Shown here piece after piece: positions 5,823-12,453 of a stretch of DNA of 17,651 bases. The notes beneath the pieces were generated by a model, which saw only the letters and a list, made by a program, of their open reading frames with translations, made no database searches and was not told the origin of the DNA. Source of the stretch: Stagnihabitans sp043738565 (GTDB taxonomy: Bacteria; Pseudomonadota; Alphaproteobacteria; Rhodobacterales; Rhodobacteraceae); contig JAYUGA010000046.1 in NCBI GenBank assembly GCA_043738565.1, positions 1 to 17,651 on the forward strand. The letters run 5' to 3'. Numbering within the stretch: the first letter of the stretch is position 1; each line of letters starts with the position of its first letter. A program made the translations under genes and the position numbers.

Positions 5823-6242
5823 ATGCGTCACGGCAGCGGCTACCGCAAACTCAACCGGACCCACGAACACCGCAAGGCGCTGTTCGCCAACATGGCCGGT
5901 TCGCTCATCGAACACGAGCAGATCAAGACCACCTTGCCGAAAGCCAAGGAACTGCGTCCGGTCATCGAAAAGCTGATCACGCTGGCCAAGCGCGGCGATC
6001 TGCACGCCCGCCGTCAGGCTGGGGCGCAACTCAAGCAGGACCAGTATGTCGAACGCCTGTTCGCCATCCTCGGCCCGCGCTACAAGGACCGTCAGGGCGG
6101 CTATGTCCGCGTGCTGAAGGCCGGATTCCGCTATGGCGACATGGCCCCGATGGCGATCATCGAATTCGTCGACCGCGACGTGAATGCCAAGGGCGCAGGC
6201 GATAAGGCCCGGGTGGCCGCGGAAGACGCCTACGAATCCTGA
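5823..6242 (+). CDS. rplQ: 50S ribosomal protein L17
   Basis: L17 binds 23S rRNA near the base of the large subunit close to the exit tunnel. The 139-residue product begins MRHGSGYRKLNRTHEHRKAL and continues NMAGSLIEHEQIKTTLPKAK, the universal L17 start, then the LITLAKRGDLHARRQA helix and RQGGYVRVLKAGFRYGD. It is about a dozen residues longer than the E. coli protein, due to a short polar C-terminal tail (DKARVAAEDAYES). The ATG at 5823 follows AGGAGA. This is the last gene of the ribosomal cluster, and a hairpin terminator follows within 20 bases of the stop. Confidence 0.97.
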   Translation: MRHGSGYRKLNRTHEHRKALFANMAGSLIEHEQIKTTLPKAKELRPVIEKLITLAKRGDLHARRQAGAQLKQDQYVERLFAILGPRYKDRQGGYVRVLKAGFRYGDMAPMAIIEFVDRDVNAKGAGDKARVAAEDAYES

Positions 6243-6261
6243 TCTGCCGTCAAGGCAGTGC

Positions 6262-6297
6262 AAGGGCTCGCACCGCAAGGTTGCGGGCCCTTTGCTT
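6262..6297 (+). terminator. Rho-independent-type terminator after rplQ
   Basis: AAGGGCTCGCACC pairs with GGTTGCGGGCCCTT around the tetraloop GCAA, with one bulge and one G:T wobble, and is followed by the short T-containing tail TGCTT. It marks the end of the ribosomal-protein cluster. The T-tract is weak, as is common in this lineage. Confidence 0.65.
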
Positions 6298-6325
6298 AGG
6301 GTCACAGCCAGCATAGTCTGGCACC

Positions 6326-7633
6326 ATGGCCGACCTCTTCGACACCCCCACGACTGCGCCCAAAGCCCCGAGCCCGCTCGCCGACCGCTTGCGCCCGCGC
6401 CACATGTCCGAAGTCATCGGTCAGGCCCATATCCTGTCGGAGGGTGGCCCGCTCGGCGCGATGCTGGCCTCGCGCAGCCTGTCCTCGCTGATCCTATGGG
6501 GGCCGCCCGGCACTGGCAAGACCACCATCGCCCGGCTGCTGGCAGACGAATCCGACCTCACCTTCGTCCAGATTTCCGCGATCTTCACCGGCATCGCCGA
6601 TCTGCGCAAAGTCTTCGAATCCGCGAAAATCCGCCGCCAGAACGGCCAGGGCACCTTGCTGTTCGTCGATGAAATCCACCGCTTCAACAAGGCGCAGCAA
6701 GATGGCTTCCTGCCCTATATGGAGGACGGCACGATTCTGCTGGTCGGTGCCACCACCGAAAACCCCTCGTTCGAACTGAACGCCGCCCTTCTGTCCCGCG
6801 CCCAGGTCATCATCCTGGAACGCCTGACCCCCACCGACCTCGAACGCTTGGCCCAGCGCGCCGAAAAGGAGCTGAACCGTGCCCTGCCGCTGACCGGCGA
6901 TGCCCGCGAGAGCCTGGTCGAAATGGCCGACGGCGATGGCCGCGCCCTTTTGAACCTGATTGAACAGATCATGGCCTGGCGCGTCGAAAACCCCCTGACC
7001 CGCGATGACCTGTCCACCCGCCTGATGCGCCGCGCCGCGAAATACGACAAGGCCGGGGAAGAACACTACAACCTGATCTCCGCCCTGCACAAATCGGTGC
7101 GCGGCTCAGACCCTGACGCCGCACTCTATTGGTTCACCAGAATGCTCGAAGGCGGCGAAGACCCGCGCTTTCTGGCCCGCCGCATTACAAGGATGGCGGT
7201 GGAAGACATCGGCTTAGCCGATCCGCAGGCCCAGGAAATCTGCCTCGCGGGCTGGCAGACCTATGAACGACTCGGCAGCCCAGAGGGTGAACTGGCTTTG
7301 GCGCAAGCGGTGATCTACTTGGCGCTCGCCCCCAAATCCAATGCTGGCTATCTCGCCTATCATGCCGCCCGCGATGCGGCGAAACAAACCGGCAGCCATC
7401 CGCCGCCTTTGCACATCCGCAATGCCCCGACCCGGTTGATGAAAGAGATCGGCTATGGCGCGGGTTACGCCTACGACCACGACGCCGAAGACGGCTTTTC
7501 CGGGCAGGACTATTTCCCGGAAGGCATGAAACGAGGGGTCTACTACACCCCCCCAGAACGCGGCTTTGAACGCGAGTTGAAAAAGCGCATCGAGTATTTC
7601 GCCAAACTCCGCGCCAAACGGCTAGGAGGCTAA
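6326..7633 (+). CDS. rarA: Replication-associated recombination protein A (RarA/MgsA, AAA+ ATPase)
   Basis: RarA is a clamp-loader-like AAA+ ATPase that acts at stalled or gapped replication forks in the cytoplasm; homologues are eukaryotic WRNIP1 and Mgs1. The 435-residue product has LADRLRPRHMSEVIGQAH at the start, typical of the family. Walker A GPPGTGKT is at residues 59-66, Walker B FVDEIHRFNKAQQD has D115 and E116, and sensor 1 is GATTENPSFELN, followed by ALLSR with the arginine-finger region. The C-terminal tetramerisation domain includes HYNLISALHKSVRGSDPDAA, then the MAVEDIGLADPQA motif. The ATG at 6326 gives the usual start, though no strong Shine-Dalgarno is visible. It stands alone between the rplQ terminator and a palindrome that includes its own stop codon. 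Confidence 0.96.
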   Translation: MADLFDTPTTAPKAPSPLADRLRPRHMSEVIGQAHILSEGGPLGAMLASRSLSSLILWGPPGTGKTTIARLLADESDLTFVQISAIFTGIADLRKVFESAKIRRQNGQGTLLFVDEIHRFNKAQQDGFLPYMEDGTILLVGATTENPSFELNAALLSRAQVIILERLTPTDLERLAQRAEKELNRALPLTGDARESLVEMADGDGRALLNLIEQIMAWRVENPLTRDDLSTRLMRRAAKYDKAGEEHYNLISALHKSVRGSDPDAALYWFTRMLEGGEDPRFLARRITRMAVEDIGLADPQAQEICLAGWQTYERLGSPEGELALAQAVIYLALAPKSNAGYLAYHAARDAAKQTGSHPPPLHIRNAPTRLMKEIGYGAGYAYDHDAEDGFSGQDYFPEGMKRGVYYTPPERGFERELKKRIEYFAKLRAKRLGG

Positions 7634-7658
7634 AAATTTTCGTCGAAAATTTTTAGCC
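7628..7658. terminator. Perfect 15-base inverted repeat overlapping the rarA stop
   Basis: GGCTAAAAATTTTCG and CGAAAATTTTTAGCC are exact reverse complements around a single T, so the last codon and stop of rarA form the left arm. A folded RNA would have a 14-base-pair stem with loop GTC, A-rich before and T-rich after, which suits a terminator on either strand. A second imperfect hairpin, AGATTCTTCT-C-AGAAAAATCT, follows at 7661-7681. Confidence 0.7.
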
Positions 7659-7732
7659 AGAGATTCTTCTCAGAAAAATCTTCCTGCCGCCGCACAGTTG
7701 ACAATTCCGCGCCCCGCGCCCAAGGAAACCGG

Positions 7733-8110
7733 ATGATCTGGACCCTTTCCCAAGTTGCCATCGGCGGCGCCATCGGCTCGATGCTGCGCTATCTGACCAA
7801 TGTCGGCGTGATGCACTTCATTGGCCCCGGCTTTCCCTGGGGCACGGTGATCGTCAACATCCTCGGCTCTTTTGTCATGGGCGTGCTGGTGGTGGTGCTG
7901 GCCCACCGCGGCGGCATGCGCCTGGCCCCCTTGCTGATGACCGGGGTGCTTGGCGGCTTCACCACGTTTTCGGCCTTCTCGCTGGACGCGCTGACCATCT
8001 ACGAACGCGGCCAGATAGGGGTGGCGTTGGCCTATGTGGCGGGATCGGTGGGCCTCTCGCTGGCTGCCATCCTCGCGGGCGTGCTGTTGACCAGAGGAGC
8101 CTTCGCATGA
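7733..8110 (+). CDS. crcB: Fluoride ion channel/exporter of the CrcB (Fluc) family
   Basis: CrcB proteins form dual-topology dimers in the inner membrane that let toxic fluoride leave the cell. The 125-residue product has four hydrophobic segments. It carries the family signatures GGAIGSMLRYLTN near the start, GTVIVNILGSFVMG in helix 2, and GGFTTFSAFS at residues 74-83, which lines the pore and supports the central sodium site. The ATG at 7733 follows AAGGAAA. No fluoride riboswitch is visible in the 99-base gap upstream. The stop overlaps the next start (ATGA, 8107-8110), so it is translationally coupled to an rRNA-modifying enzyme. Confidence 0.93.
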   Translation: MIWTLSQVAIGGAIGSMLRYLTNVGVMHFIGPGFPWGTVIVNILGSFVMGVLVVVLAHRGGMRLAPLLMTGVLGGFTTFSAFSLDALTIYERGQIGVALAYVAGSVGLSLAAILAGVLLTRGAFA

Positions 8111-9153
8111 GCGATGTCAAACTGCTGACCGTGTCCGAAGACGAGGGCGAACAGCGCCTTGACCGCTGGTTCAAGCGCCGTTTTCCGCAACTGACCCAAG
8201 GCGCTGTCGAAAAGCTGTGCCGCACCGGACAGGTCCGCGTCGATTCAGCCCGCGCCAAGGCGTCCGACCACGTCGTGCCCGGCCAGACCATCCGCGTGCC
8301 GCCCCTGCCCGATACCGCCGCACCCTCGCGCCCAAGGGCCGGTGGCGTCAGTCCTGCCGATGAAAAGATGATTCAGGACGCCGTGCTGTGGAAGGATGAG
8401 CATATCATCATCCTGAACAAACCCCCCGGCCTGCCGTCGCAGGGTGGCTCTGGCCAAGGCGACCGCCATGTCGACGGCCTGACCGAGGCGCTGAAATTCG
8501 GCTTCAAGGAACGGCCCAAGCTGGTGCACCGGCTGGACAAGGACACTTCCGGCCTGTTGATGCTGGCCCGCACCGACCGGATCGCCCGCGCCCTGTCCGA
8601 AGCCCTGCGCCACCGGGCGACGCGCAAGATCTACTGGGCGCTGGTGGCGGGCGTGCCAAACCCGCGCAAAGGCTCGATCAAATACGCCCTGATGAAAGCC
8701 CCCGGTCATGGTCGGGGGGGCGAGGGCGAAAAGATGATGTGCATCCACCCGGCCAAGGTTGGCGACTATCCCGATGCCAAACGGGCGCAGACCGATTATT
8801 TCGTGCTGTGGTTTCTGGGTCAGCGGATGTCGTGGATGGCGCTGGAGCCGGTGACCGGCCGCACCCATCAGTTGCGGGCGCATATGGCCGAGATGGGCCA
8901 TCCGATCATCGGTGACAGCAAATACGGCGGTTCTGGCACGGAAAACGAGGGCGACGGTTGGGGGGCGCAGATCGGCGGCGACATCAGTCGCAAGATGCAC
9001 CTGCATGCCCGCTCGCTCAGCTTTGAACACCCGATCACCAAGAAGCTGATGACGTTCGAGGCTCCGTTGCCCGACCACATGGCCAAGACCTGGAAAATGC
9101 TCGACTGGCATCCGAAAGACGTGCCCGCCGACCCGTTCGGCGATGCGGCATGA
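8107..9153 (+). CDS. RluA-family 23S rRNA pseudouridine synthase (RluC-like)
   Basis: This enzyme isomerises specific uridines in RNA, most likely 23S rRNA, to pseudouridine. The 348-residue product has an N-terminal S4 RNA-binding domain (about residues 9-63, GEQRLDRWFKRRFPQLTQGA). The catalytic domain has the motif HRLDKDTSG at residues 141-149, with D144 as the expected nucleophile. It continues with RKIYWALVAGVP, then EPVTGRTHQLRAHMAEMGHP and IGDSKYGG. The S4 domain plus this length points to RluC or RluD rather than RluA; the target positions cannot be decided from the sequence. It overlaps crcB upstream and the ATP12 gene downstream by ATGA at each end, so all three form one tightly coupled unit. 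Confidence 0.92.
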   Translation: MSDVKLLTVSEDEGEQRLDRWFKRRFPQLTQGAVEKLCRTGQVRVDSARAKASDHVVPGQTIRVPPLPDTAAPSRPRAGGVSPADEKMIQDAVLWKDEHIIILNKPPGLPSQGGSGQGDRHVDGLTEALKFGFKERPKLVHRLDKDTSGLLMLARTDRIARALSEALRHRATRKIYWALVAGVPNPRKGSIKYALMKAPGHGRGGEGEKMMCIHPAKVGDYPDAKRAQTDYFVLWFLGQRMSWMALEPVTGRTHQLRAHMAEMGHPIIGDSKYGGSGTENEGDGWGAQIGGDISRKMHLHARSLSFEHPITKKLMTFEAPLPDHMAKTWKMLDWHPKDVPADPFGDAA

Positions 9154-9863
9154 GCGGCTGGAAGCCGAAACGCTTCTGGAAATCCGCCACCGCCCACCCG
9201 CATGATGACGGCTTCGCGGTGCTGCTGGACGCGCGTCAGGCCCGGACGCCCGGCAAGCAGCCGCTGATCTTGCCAAGCCGCGCGATGGCACAGGCGGTGG
9301 CTGCGGAATGGGACGCGCAGCAAGGGGTGCTGAAGCCCGAAACCATGCCGTTCACCCGCAGCGCCAATTCGGCGATCGACAAGGTGGCACCGCAGTTCGA
9401 CGTGATCGTGGCCGACCTGGCCTCTTATGGCGGCACCGATCTGTTGTGCTACCGCGCCACCGGGCCAGAGGGGCTGATCGCCCGGCAGAACGATGGCTGG
9501 AATCCGCTGCTCGACTGGTCCGCCGCCGCGCTGCAAGCGCCGCTGCTGGCCGTTCCGGGGGTGATGCACATCGCCCAGCCGCAATCCAGCCTGACCCGGC
9601 TGCACGGCCATGTCGCGGTGATGTCGCCCTTCCAGATCACCGGCTTTCACGACCTGGTTCAATTGTCCGGCTCGCTGATCCTGGCATTGGCCGTCACCCG
9701 CGCCCGGCTGGCCCCGGACGAGGCCTGGACCTTGAGCCGAATCGACGAGATCTGGCAGATCGAGGCATGGGGGACCGACGAAGATGCCGCTACCCTGACC
9801 GAACACAAGCGCACAGCTTTCCATCATGCGGCGACTTTTTGGTCAATCTCTACGCTAATCTGA
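9150..9863 (+). CDS. ATP12-family F1-ATPase assembly chaperone
   Basis: ATP12 proteins bind the free alpha subunit of F1 and help it assemble with beta; the family is confined largely to mitochondria and alphaproteobacteria. The 237-residue product shows the family pattern: KRFWKSATAHPHDDGFAVLL and DARQARTPGKQPLILPSRAM near the N-terminus, AVAAEWDAQ, then a helical C-terminal domain with MPFTRSANSAIDKV, DLLCYRATGPEGLIARQ, and SGSLILALAVTRARLAPDEAW with DEIWQIEAWGTDEDAA. It starts by ATGA overlap with the pseudouridine synthase. It ends with no obvious terminator, leaving a 211-base gap before the amino-acid transporter. No F1 genes are present in the window, so it acts on partners encoded elsewhere. 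Confidence 0.9.
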   Translation: MSGWKPKRFWKSATAHPHDDGFAVLLDARQARTPGKQPLILPSRAMAQAVAAEWDAQQGVLKPETMPFTRSANSAIDKVAPQFDVIVADLASYGGTDLLCYRATGPEGLIARQNDGWNPLLDWSAAALQAPLLAVPGVMHIAQPQSSLTRLHGHVAVMSPFQITGFHDLVQLSGSLILALAVTRARLAPDEAWTLSRIDEIWQIEAWGTDEDAATLTEHKRTAFHHAATFWSISTLI

Positions 9864-9953
9864 TCATATTGCGGACATTTTCGGCCAAAGTGACAGGGAT
9901 TCTGCCACCACCACCGCTGATTCCACCCCGGCGACTGTGTTCCGAATGCGTTC

Positions 9954-9978
9954 TTGACGTAACCTGTTCATAAGTCAA
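9954..9978. promoter_or_regulatory. Inverted repeat and -35-like site upstream of bztA
   Basis: TTGACGTA (9954-9961) and TAAGTCAA (9971-9978) are mirror images at seven of eight positions across nine bases. TTGACG also looks like a -35 element, but no good -10 lies 16-18 bases downstream. The site is about 100 bases before bztA and could be an operator for an unidentified regulator. Confidence 0.35.
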
Positions 9979-10012
9979 AACTGGCTTCACTTTGGGGAAG
10001 CCCTGGGAAAGG

Positions 10013-10029
10013 GCCGGGAACAACCCGGC
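10013..10029 (+). promoter_or_regulatory. Leader hairpin upstream of bztA
   Basis: GCCGGG-AACAA-CCCGGC forms a perfect six-base-pair stem 45 bases before the bztA start. There is no T-run after it. It may stabilise the 5' end of the mRNA. Confidence 0.35.
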
Positions 10030-10074
10030 TGATCAAACCGCCTCACAGGGGTGGAACAATAGGATGAGGTATCC

Positions 10075-11091
10075 ATGAAAAAATCTGTACTGCTTGGCAC
10101 TCTGGCGGCTGCCGCCCTGGTGGCGGGCGCTGCCGGTGCGACCACGCTGGATGATGTCAAGGCGCGCGGCGTTCTGAACTGCGGCTCCAACACCGGCCTG
10201 ACCGGCTTTGGCGCGCCGGACGCTGACGGCAACTATCAGGGCTTTGACGTCGATGTCTGCAAGGCCCTTGCTGCCGCCGTTCTGGGCGACCAGAGCAAGG
10301 TGAAATTCATCCCGACCACCGGCGAGACCCGCTTTACCTCGCTGGCTTCGGGCGAAGTTGACCTTCTGGTCCGCAACTCGACCTGGACCTTCTCGCGCGA
10401 CACCGACCTGAAGTTCGACTTCGTCGCCGTCAACTATTATGACGGCCAGGGCTTCATGGTGAAGAAAGACCTCGGCGTGTCGTCGGCCAAGGAACTGAAT
10501 GGTGCCACCGTCTGCATCCAGACCGGCACCACGACCGAGTTGAACCTGGCTGACTTCTTCAAGGCCAACAACATCACCTATACCCCGGTAAACGTGGCCG
10601 ACGACGCCGATGCGGAACGCCAGTTCCTCGCCGGTTCCTGCGACGCCTATACCACCGACGCTTCGGGTCTGGCTTCGACCCGCGCCACCCTGCCGAATCC
10701 GGATGACTACGTGGTCCTGCCGGAAATCATCTCGAAAGAGCCGCTCGGCCCGGTCGTCCGCCATGGCGACAACCAGTGGGGCGATATCGTGCGCTGGACC
10801 TATTTCGCGCTGGTCGCGGCCGAGGAAAAGGGCATCACCAAGGCCAATATCGACGAAATGGCCACCTCGACCCAGGACCCCGAAGTGCGTCGCATGCTGG
10901 GCGTTGAAGGCGACATGGGCAAGATGCTCGGTCTGGACAACGAATGGGCCAAGCGCGCCATTGCCGCCAACGGCAACTATGGCGAGATCTTCGAGGCCAA
11001 TATCGGCATGTCCACCCCCATCAAGCTGGCGCGCGGTTTGAACGCGCTGTGGACCCAGGGTGGTCTGCAATACACCCCGCCGTTCCGGTAA
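10075..11091 (+). CDS. bztA: General/acidic amino-acid ABC transporter, periplasmic binding protein (BztA/AapJ)
   Basis: This is the solute receptor of a polar amino-acid importer. In Rhodobacter capsulatus Bzt carries glutamate, glutamine, aspartate and asparagine; in rhizobia Aap has a broader range. The 338-residue product begins with a classical signal peptide (MKKSVLLGTLAAAALVAGAAGA, residues 1-22, KK then a hydrophobic core). The mature family sequence follows: TTLDDVKARGVLNCGSNTGL, GFDVDVCKALAAAVLGD, and NSTWTFSRDTDLKFDFV. R108 in that stretch is placed where the family binds the ligand carboxylate. It is longer than His/Gln-type receptors (about 230 residues mature), as expected for the Bzt/Aap branch. 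The ATG at 10075 follows AGGATGAGG. It heads an operon with two permeases and an ATPase. Confidence 0.95.
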   Translation: MKKSVLLGTLAAAALVAGAAGATTLDDVKARGVLNCGSNTGLTGFGAPDADGNYQGFDVDVCKALAAAVLGDQSKVKFIPTTGETRFTSLASGEVDLLVRNSTWTFSRDTDLKFDFVAVNYYDGQGFMVKKDLGVSSAKELNGATVCIQTGTTTELNLADFFKANNITYTPVNVADDADAERQFLAGSCDAYTTDASGLASTRATLPNPDDYVVLPEIISKEPLGPVVRHGDNQWGDIVRWTYFALVAAEEKGITKANIDEMATSTQDPEVRRMLGVEGDMGKMLGLDNEWAKRAIAANGNYGEIFEANIGMSTPIKLARGLNALWTQGGLQYTPPFR

Positions 11092-11100
11092 TATCACTTG

Positions 11101-11130
11101 CGGGCGCACTTTAACGGTGCGCCCGTTCTT
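11101..11130 (+). terminator. Intercistronic hairpin between bztA and bztB
   Basis: CGGGCGCAC (11101-11109) pairs perfectly with GTGCGCCCG (11117-11125) around TTTAACG, followed by TTCTT. It lies nine bases after the bztA stop, within the operon. Such hairpins behind binding-protein genes are known to protect the upstream message or stop part of transcription, making the receptor more abundant than the membrane parts. Confidence 0.7.
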
Positions 11131-11208
11131 CCATGACGAACCGGACTGACCCTTTCAGCAGGGCAATAATCGGCAAAAGCCGAACCACAGTCGGACAGGG
11201 GAAACAAC

Positions 11209-12450
11209 ATGGCGATGGCCATCGAGACGCCGAAACAACGCTTTCGGCTTGGAATGCTTGTCTATGACACGCGGTATCGGTCGATCACCATTCAGGGCAT
11301 CGTGCTGATCCTGTTCCTGCTGTTCGTGGCCTGGCTGGTCGACAACACCCGCAGCAACCTGGCGCTCAAGGGCAAGGACATCGACTTCAGCTTTCTGTGG
11401 CGCAGGGCCGGCTATGACATCGGCCAGCACCTGATCCCCTATACCAACGACAGCACCCATTTCACGGCGGCGGTCGTCGGGCTGATCAATACCCTGGTCG
11501 TCGCGGTTCTGGGCTGCATCTTTTCCACCGTTCTGGGCGTGATCATCGGCGTGCTGCGACTGTCGAAAAACTGGATCGTCGGTCGCCTGACTACAATCTA
11601 TGTCGAAATGTTTCGCAACGTGCCGCTCTTGCTGTGGATCATTCTTGTCTATGTCATCCTGGGCGAGACCCGACCTCAGCCCAAGGATTTCAAACCTTTG
11701 GCCGATGGCACCGCCACCGCCTACATGAACCTGTGGGATTCGGTCGCCGTCACCAACCGCGGCACCAACCTTCCGCTGCCGCTGCTCGACCGCCCCTTGC
11801 CGGGCGGCTATACCTCGGCGCTGGCGATCATCGTCGTGCTGGTCGGGTCGTTCTGGGTCAACCGCATCCTGTTGAACCGCGCCAAAGCCGTGCAAGAGGC
11901 AACCGGTGTCCGCCCGGTGATGTGGTGGAAAACCCTGGCCATCCTGGTGCTGCCCACGCTGGCGCTGCTGATCGCAATGGGCTTTCGTCTGGAATACCCG
12001 GTGTTCAAAGGCTTCAACTTTCAGGGCGGCATCAATGTCGCCCATGCCTTCACCGCCATGCTGGTCGCCCTGACGCTATACTATGCCGCCGTCACCGCCG
12101 AGATTGTCCGCTCCGGCATTCAGGCCATCAACCGTGGTCAGTCCGAGGCCGCCTATGCTCTTGGCCTGCGTCCCGGCCGCACCATGAACCTTGTGATTCT
12201 GCCGCAGGCTTTGCGGGTGATCATCCCGCCGATGATCTCGAACTGGCTGTCGCTGACCAAGGACACTTCCTTGGGCATCGCGGTCAGCTACCTTGACCTG
12301 CGCGGCACTCTGGGCGGCATCACGTTGAACCAGACCGGGCGCGAGCTGGAGTGCATGATGCTGATGATGCTGATCTACCTGATCATCAGCCTGATCATTT
12401 CGGCGGTCGCGAATGCCTATAACGCCTCTGTCAAGCTGAAGGAGCGTTAA
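11209..12450 (+). CDS. bztB: Amino-acid ABC transporter permease (BztB/AapQ)
   Basis: This is one of two inner-membrane subunits that form the translocation path of the Bzt/Aap importer. The 413-residue product has a first membrane helix at about residues 29-44, then a periplasmic stretch. A helix pair around residues 86-118 (INTLVVAVLGCIFSTVLGVI) opens the conserved permease domain, with FRNVPLLLWI as the family motif. The EAA loop, which contacts the ATPase, is SEAAYALGLRPGRTMNLVIL with E313-A315, followed by LPQALRVIIPP and SLTKDTSLG. The insert between the first and later helices makes it much longer than His-type permeases, which is normal for this branch. The ATG at 11209 follows AGGGGAAAC. 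bztC starts three bases after its stop. Confidence 0.94.
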   Translation: MAMAIETPKQRFRLGMLVYDTRYRSITIQGIVLILFLLFVAWLVDNTRSNLALKGKDIDFSFLWRRAGYDIGQHLIPYTNDSTHFTAAVVGLINTLVVAVLGCIFSTVLGVIIGVLRLSKNWIVGRLTTIYVEMFRNVPLLLWIILVYVILGETRPQPKDFKPLADGTATAYMNLWDSVAVTNRGTNLPLPLLDRPLPGGYTSALAIIVVLVGSFWVNRILLNRAKAVQEATGVRPVMWWKTLAILVLPTLALLIAMGFRLEYPVFKGFNFQGGINVAHAFTAMLVALTLYYAAVTAEIVRSGIQAINRGQSEAAYALGLRPGRTMNLVILPQALRVIIPPMISNWLSLTKDTSLGIAVSYLDLRGTLGGITLNQTGRELECMMLMMLIYLIISLIISAVANAYNASVKLKER

Positions 12451-12453
12451 GCC

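Noticed and set aside
7698..7703. Perfect TTGACA upstream of crcB as a -35 element.
   Set aside because: Seventeen bases downstream lies the crcB ribosome binding site rather than a -10, and the hexamer is only 30 bases before the start codon.
7634..7732. Fluoride riboswitch in front of crcB.
   Set aside because: The 99 bases consist mainly of the rarA palindrome, a second hairpin and a GC-rich leader; I see none of the conserved crcB-motif pseudoknot segments.
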